Shown here piece after piece: positions 8,275 through 12,736 of a stretch of DNA of 12,736 bases. Numbering within the stretch: the stretch's first letter is position 1; every line of letters begins with the position of its first letter. Source of the DNA: Thermomucor indicae-seudaticae (taxonomy: Eukaryota > Mucoromycota > Mucoromycetes > Mucorales > Lichtheimiaceae); NCBI GenBank assembly GCA_000787465.1, contig JSYX01000748.1, positions 1 to 12,736 on the forward strand. Direction: 5' to 3'. Under the pieces are notes generated by a model. That model was not told the DNA's origin. It searched no databases and was given only the letters and a program-made list of their open reading frames with translations. The position numbers and the translations under genes were made by a program.

Positions 8275-10748
8275 CTACAGGTGCTGTGACATAGAATCAT
8301 CGGATGGAGGCGGGCTGCGGGAGGGTGAAGGACCACCTAGCGACTGAAGTTCAACAAGTCGTCGAAAGACGCCGTTTTCTTTGCTCAACAGGTCATAGTA
8401 AGTTCCGATTTCGGCGACATTACCGTTGTCAAGACACACGACAAGGTCGGCGGAACGGATTGTAGAAAGTCTGTGAGCAATGGTGACTACGGTACGACCT
8501 CGCATCAAATGATTCAAGGCGTCTTGAACCAGGACTTCGGATTCTGAATCCAGTGCACTAGTGGCCTCATCGAGAACAAGAATGGATGGATTTTTTAACA
8601 GAGCCCTTGCAATAGCTATACGCTGCTTCTGACCCCCGCTTAAACTCACACCACGTTCACCCACCATGGTATCATACTTGTCATGGAAGCTTTCAATGAA
8701 AGAAGCACAATTGGCTTTTGTCGCTGCTTCCTTGATTTCTTCCATGGTAGCGCCTTCACGCCCATAGGCAATGTTGTCCCGGATGGTACCAGCAAACAGC
8801 GTAGGTTCCTGGGAGACGACGCCTACGTTTTCTCGCCACCAGCGAAGATTGATATCCCTCAAATCCGTGTCATCGATTTTGATAGCTCCCCTGTCCACAT
8901 CATAATACCGCAATAATAGGGACCCAATGGTCGATTTCCCAGAGCCAGATGACCCGACAATAGCAATTACTAGAGTACTCCGTCAGCGTCATGCACTGGC
9001 CAATGTTAAGCTGACTTCCTTACCAGTTCCTGGTTGTATAGTTAGCGATAAGCCTTTGAAAATAGGTAATTGAGGTCTTGCCGGGTACGAAAAGTGTACG
9101 TTCTCGAACGCAATTTTGCCTTTCAGGTCACTTAATATCTTGCCAGCTTTTAAACGAGAAACGAGGTATGAGATTTACCATATGCTGTATCACTAAGCTC
9201 TTTAATTGAGCGACTTACATTCGAGTTTTATAGGACTTTCACGCTGCAAAAGATCAAAAAGTCGTTCGGCTGCACCTGCTCCTTTCATAATCTCAGAGTA
9301 GAAGGATGTCAGGCCTAATGATTGTTATCAGTACTAGATCGACCTCTCTTGGTCATTTTTTTACTGTACCTCCTAAGGATGTTCCCACATATGCAGTGTA
9401 CAGCATAAACGACGCGAGGTCTCCAATGGTGATGGCATTGCTCATCACCATTTGACCACCGTACCAAAGTACAGCAAGCACAGCAAGATTACCCGAAAGA
9501 CCCGCACCGCCAAAGAACACAGCGCTTGCGATAGCTTCCCGTTTGGCTAAGTCGTATACTCCCATGACTCGTTCAAAATATCGTTTCGATTCGGTCTTCT
9601 CCTTTGCGAATGCTTGAACCGTACGGATATTGCTTATACGTTCCTCTCCCAATTTTGTGATCTCACTCAATGCCGTCTGCGTCTTCTTGGAAAGATTTTT
9701 GACGTAGCGACCATACAGAATGCCGAAGCCGCTTACTAACGGCACCACAAGCATCATTACACCAGTAAGGTTTGGGCTATTTACGTCAGATGGGCAGTGG
9801 CAAAGTCAGTCATTGCAATAGCTTGAACGTGCCCTGTTCTTACCTAACCCAAAGCATCATCGTGCTGCCGACGGTAGCAGTAGCGAGGGCCCTAAAATGC
9901 TTTATCAGTGGTCTCTGTCACCCGCGTGTCAGTAACTTAGTATACTTGCCGCAAACCGTCGCTAACGTTCCCGGTGATACTTTTGCCGACTATAGCGGTG
10001 TCCACAGACAGTCGGGAAATCAGTTCGCCTGTCCTGTTCTTGTCAAAGAAAGCCATATCCTGTTTCAATATATTCCGGTATAGCTCATTTCGCAGCCGCT
10101 GAATAATCCTTTCCCCTGCCAGTCGAAAGAGTAGCACTCTGCCGCTATTGGCTGCGGCCCCGACAATGAAAACTGCCGAAAGCGCACCCATAAATTGCGG
10201 CATCGACAATCCAAGGTACCCTTCCATATCCGGATGCGTAACGATGTCAATGATTTTACCCATGGAGAAAGGTACAGACTACCAAGAGGCTTAAAAGCTT
10301 AGAATTAACTTTTGGCAAATTCCATCCATTATTTACCATGGTAACAGCGGATGAGATGACCAAAAGCCCGATAGCCGCTGAACATGAAACAGAAACTTTG
10401 TAAGGCGTACTGGCGTTACGTGTGTTGATAGTATTGACGCATACCGGATATGCTCTTTGCTTCTGGCTTTGCCAAAGCAAAAAGCCGTTTCAAATCTTTC
10501 CAGTCGCCAGGTTTCTTTGGCGCTTTGCTTCTGCTGTCGACAGATTCAGGTAAAGCCGTTCTTTCCGCCTGTCGTGTGAAACTCGTTGAAAAGGCCAAGC
10601 GACTGTTCCGCGGACGATGTACTCCAAACGTCGCAGACGACAAGGCTGGACGAAGCAAGCTACTTTGTATCCGCGAAGCATGAGCCCGCGCCGCGTTCTT
10701 GTATAGAATTGCCGATGTACGTGCACCAGCAGAGCAGAATCGTAACAT
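8275..10748 (-). CDS. MDL1: mitochondrial half-ABC transporter, Mdl1/ABCB10-like
   Basis: Eight exons on the minus strand: 10748-10445, 10377-10337, 10278-9950, 9891-9844, 9776-9370, 9314-9219, 9146-9024, 8969-8275. They give 680 aa. The family sits in the mitochondrial inner membrane as homodimers; yeast Mdl1 is linked to peptide export from the matrix, human ABCB10 to haem-related metabolism. The first 60 or so residues are rich in Arg, Ser and Ala and poor in acidic residues, as expected of an import presequence. A six-helix transmembrane domain follows (about 102-385). It includes [32 protein letters not shown] and [13 protein letters not shown], which favour Mdl1/ABCB10 over Atm1. The nucleotide-binding domain has Walker [10 protein letters not shown] (455-463), Q-loop Q503, signature LSGGQ (559-563), Walker [13 protein letters not shown] with D583/E584, and H-loop H615. 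All are intact. Intron 3 (9949-9892) starts with GC, not GT. The C-terminal tail is Ser/Pro-rich. Confidence 0.92.
9892..9949 (-). other. GC-AG intron in the Mdl1-like gene
   Basis: On the minus strand the donor is CG|GCAAGT and the acceptor TTTTAG|G. This joins TTG CG to G GCC CTC, giving [12 protein letters not shown], the conserved family text. A GT donor two bases downstream would leave the frame wrong and run into a stop. The extended GCAAGT donor is the usual form of the rare GC-AG class. Confidence 0.75.
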
Positions 10749-11199
10749 CGTCAGCGTGCACGATTGGACAATGTGATCTTGTTCCGAAAAGAGACTTACA
10801 AGGGTATATCATAAGCGGAAAATGAATTGCGCATGTAGCTATAATGTTGTTGCATGTTGAAGACAAGGAGTCAAAGTTGTTCATAGAGTAGCTGGTTATT
10901 GCATAGATCCTCCCATAACTGTTAGATTATTCTCATGAAAGCACGGAATTTATTGAAAGATTCTCAAACTACTGTTTTTCAAAAGTGTGTTTGCGTTAAA
11001 GAAATAACATTAAGCACCTTCCACGAGATAAATCTGCGTTCAATAAGGAGTTAAATATGCGTCGCTGTATGTGCGCAAGGGAACGCAATTATCTCGTAGT
11101 TAGCGCAAAACTTTATTCCTCGCAAACATGAATTAGTAAAGTCAACCATAAATCAGATCTCTACTACTTACCACAAGGTAAATATCTAAATCTTCATCG
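10749..11199. other. intergenic region between Mdl1-like gene and Fanzor relic
   Basis: An AT-rich stretch of 451 bp. Its left end should hold the Mdl1 promoter (minus strand), and its right part the 3' flank of the Fanzor-like relic. No supported gene is seen. The large imperfect inverted repeat at 10989-11127 is listed separately. Confidence 0.45.
10989..11127. repeat. imperfect inverted repeat, possible Fanzor element end or guide-RNA region
   Basis: The strongest arms are ACGAGATAAATCTGCGTTC (11023-11041) and GAACGCAATTATCTCGT (11081-11097). They pair over 9 plus 7 bases around a small internal mismatch. Symmetry continues outward: GTTTGCG at 10989-10995 is matched by CGCAAAC at 11121-11127, at similar distances from the core. 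The loop is about 39 nt and contains a GC-rich stretch (tgcgtcgctgtatgtgcgca) able to fold on itself. It starts 73 nt beyond the stop of the Fanzor-like relic, on its 3' side. In TnpB and Fanzor systems the guide RNA and the element's right end lie there. That link is inference. Confidence 0.5.
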
Positions 11200-12580
11200 C
11201 TAGACAAATGAAGAAACCACATTCGAACTGGCGATATTGGATTGTTGCGGTTCGCAAAACATGTTCGGTCGTCCATCCACTCGCCAAGTAGAATCAGCTA
11301 TTAAGTACATGTTCTTTGCCGCATTCAGATCCCTTTGCCAAAGTGTATGACAGTTTTCACATTCTGTTACGCGATGGTGGGATATCCCGTCCGGCGTGAT
11401 TACCCTTGACAATCCTCTGTGTAAGCATGCGTTACACACGTGAGGATGTCTCATAAGCATACGTCATGTTAAAACCTCGGAAGAAAAGCCCACCTGAGAG
11501 GTGTACCTTTCGCTGACAGTAACTGCGACTAGTTCGCCGCGTCGCTCTCGTCGTTTTCAAATCTTCCGCATTGCGCCCACAAGTCCAGGCTTTTTCCCTC
11601 TCAGCTTCACGTTACTTTTTCCGAACATCGCATCGCCAAAACCGATGAGTGGCATCTTCTGCCGTTCTTCAAAAGGTGTAGCATGCTACCTCTTTGCCTC
11701 TGGATGAGGTTTGTTCAGCGTTGCTCGAACAGATGATGTTCTAGGATTGTATCCCAGCTAGTTAGTTTCAAGAACAAAACGATCACCCATACGCTTACCC
11801 AGAATGGTAGCGTAAACGCTTGTTCTTTGCTGTCTTTTTGCGTTTCTTCTTCCTCGTTTTACGATTCTTCTTTGTCTTATGCCGGCGTCTTTTTCAGTAG
11901 TTTTTGCCGCCGTTGATTAAAACATTAACGACCTCTTCTCGGGCTCTTTGCTTGCTCTGATAGCTTCGAAAGCGAGCTTTTGCTGTCCCAGGCCCGTAAA
12001 AACTTGCTAAAGTTTGAAAATGGTTTAAAAGGGAACGTACATACGCCTGGTGTCTTTCCGAGTAAGCGGTCTTGCTTGTATCCATTTGTGACTCGAGCCT
12101 CGAGATTCCGTGAGCATCTTTCTCTCTTTGCGTTCGTTTCACTCTTCTCGTTGAACCGGTCATGGCGTAATATTCCTTTGTAGATATTTGGCGGCTTGGT
12201 GAGAACCAGATCCCGTACCGTTTACGGCCACGTAGATTTGGGTGCGTCCAGGATCTATGGCCCATGGATGAAAGTGTTTTTCTAGTTCTTCGATGTCGAG
12301 ATCCTCCAAGTCCAGATCGGTGCTCCACAGCCAGTCCTTTGCTCTCCTTGCAAACAAAGGTCTACGGAGAACCCGTCCGTGAGAATCCTGTTCGCAAATC
12401 TCTTGTCTTGATCCTCTATGAAGGCTTTCCAGCTACATGAAAGTGAGTGCTTAGTAAAACTCGTTATATTGCATTAATAACGATACGACCTTCTGAATCC
12501 GAAGGCCGTGAAATCAATGACCTCGAAGAATACGAGGGAAGACTCCCTTGCGCTGCTTGGTGGACTTAATGAAAGTAACA
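11200..12580 (-). pseudogene. decayed Fanzor-like (eukaryotic TnpB-related) RuvC nuclease
   Basis: On the minus strand a broken coding region carries motifs in the order of TnpB/Fanzor proteins: WKAFIEDQDKRFANRILTDG near 12431-12372; RuvC-I-like WAIDPGRTQIYVAVNG near 12264-12217; a helical basic region (STKEYYAMTGSTRR onward); PLIGFGDAMFGKS near 11655-11615; zinc-finger pairs CNAC (11436-11425) and CENC (11361-11350); and RuvC-III-like WQRDLNAAKN near 11340-11311, followed by GRPNMFC. Two short introns still look spliceable: 12489-12433, and 11798-11741 with a CTAAC branch-like site. Breaks are: one-base frame changes near 12350-12362 and 12189-12201, and in-frame stops at 11894-11896 (TGA), 11686-11688 (TAG), 11557-11559 (TGA) and 11464-11466 (TGA). 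Functional Fanzors are RNA-guided DNA endonucleases encoded on eukaryotic transposons. This copy should not give a full protein. The part upstream of 12490 is weakly supported. Confidence 0.72.
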
Positions 12581-12736
12581 CTGGAAAAAAGTGGAAATTT
12601 TGGTCGAATTTTAGCCGGCAGAAATTCGGGCAAAATTTGGTCGTCAGGGCGAATTTCTACCACATGTTGGCCGGTAGACATTTGAACAACATCCGAAGAC
12701 AGTTGGATCGCGGAAGTTCACCCAAACGCTATCGCC
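12581..12736. repeat. AT-rich repeat-structured sequence, possible transposon end
   Basis: The stretch carries several related short units. AATTTTGGTCG (12596-12606) and AAATTTGGTCG (12633-12643) are near-identical direct copies. GGCAGAAATTCG (12617-12628) is mirrored by CGAATTTCTACC (12650-12661). GCCGGCAGAAATT recurs as GCCGGTAGACATT near 12670. Such nested direct and inverted units around AAATTT are typical of terminal or subterminal regions of DNA transposons. A plus-strand frame from 12518 stays open through it, but it overlaps the Fanzor relic and has no recognisable motif. The window ends before an element could be identified. Confidence 0.35.

Noticed and set aside
10449..10825. Plus-strand frames opposite exon 1 of the Mdl1-like gene
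   Set aside because: They are antisense shadows of a well-supported mitochondrial presequence and have no motifs.
12518..12736. Plus-strand open frame from ATG 12518 to the window end
   Set aside because: It has no recognisable motif, overlaps the opposite-strand Fanzor-like exon, and runs through repeat-structured AT-rich sequence. It is probably a chance frame, although the window end prevents a firm conclusion.
1..12736. CRISPR arrays, bacterial operons, riboswitches, tRNA or rRNA genes
   Set aside because: No regularly spaced repeats and no tRNA- or rRNA-like sequence were noticed by eye. The intron-rich genes indicate a eukaryotic nuclear genome. A tRNAscan or Rfam run would be needed to exclude small RNA genes.

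Overview
This window looks like a gene-dense piece of nuclear genome from an early-diverging filamentous fungus, most likely Mucoromycota. This is inferred from gene content and short introns, not from a database match. Five protein-coding genes can be assembled exon by exon. They contain 22 introns: 21 are 54-78 nt and one is 194 nt. Joining the exons restores continuous conserved motifs across every junction. Mobile-element material lies at both ends.

Layout, left to right. (1) 1-355, minus: N-terminal part of a Tc1/mariner-type transposase, cut by the window edge. (2) 952-2747, plus: a secreted laccase/ascorbate-oxidase-like multicopper oxidase of 577 aa; its last copper-binding motif is on a second exon that a plain ORF reading misses. 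(3) 3371-5331, plus: a six-exon caleosin-family protein of 546 aa. A divergent caleosin core of about 190 aa is joined to a 360-aa acidic tail with repeated short motifs. (4) 5753-7416, minus: an eight-exon PP2C phosphatase of the Ptc2/Ptc3 type, 354 aa. (5) 7599-8152, plus: Mediator subunit Med22, 142 aa, head to head with the phosphatase across 182 bp. (6) 8275-10748, minus: an eight-exon mitochondrial half-ABC transporter of the Mdl1/ABCB10 type, 680 aa, with one GC-AG intron. (7) 11200-12580, minus: a decayed Fanzor-like (eukaryotic TnpB relative) nuclease gene with RuvC-like and zinc-finger motifs, two spliceable introns, two frameshifts and four in-frame stops. A 139-bp imperfect inverted repeat lies just past its 3' end. 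(8) 12581-12736: AT-rich repeat-structured sequence resembling a transposon end.

The cellular genes do not form a pathway. They are ordinary neighbours: a secreted oxidase, a lipid-droplet-type protein, a signalling phosphatase, a transcription-machinery subunit and a mitochondrial transporter. The points most worth following are the caleosin with its repeat-bearing tail and altered haem/calcium residues, and the Fanzor relic with its 3' inverted repeat.
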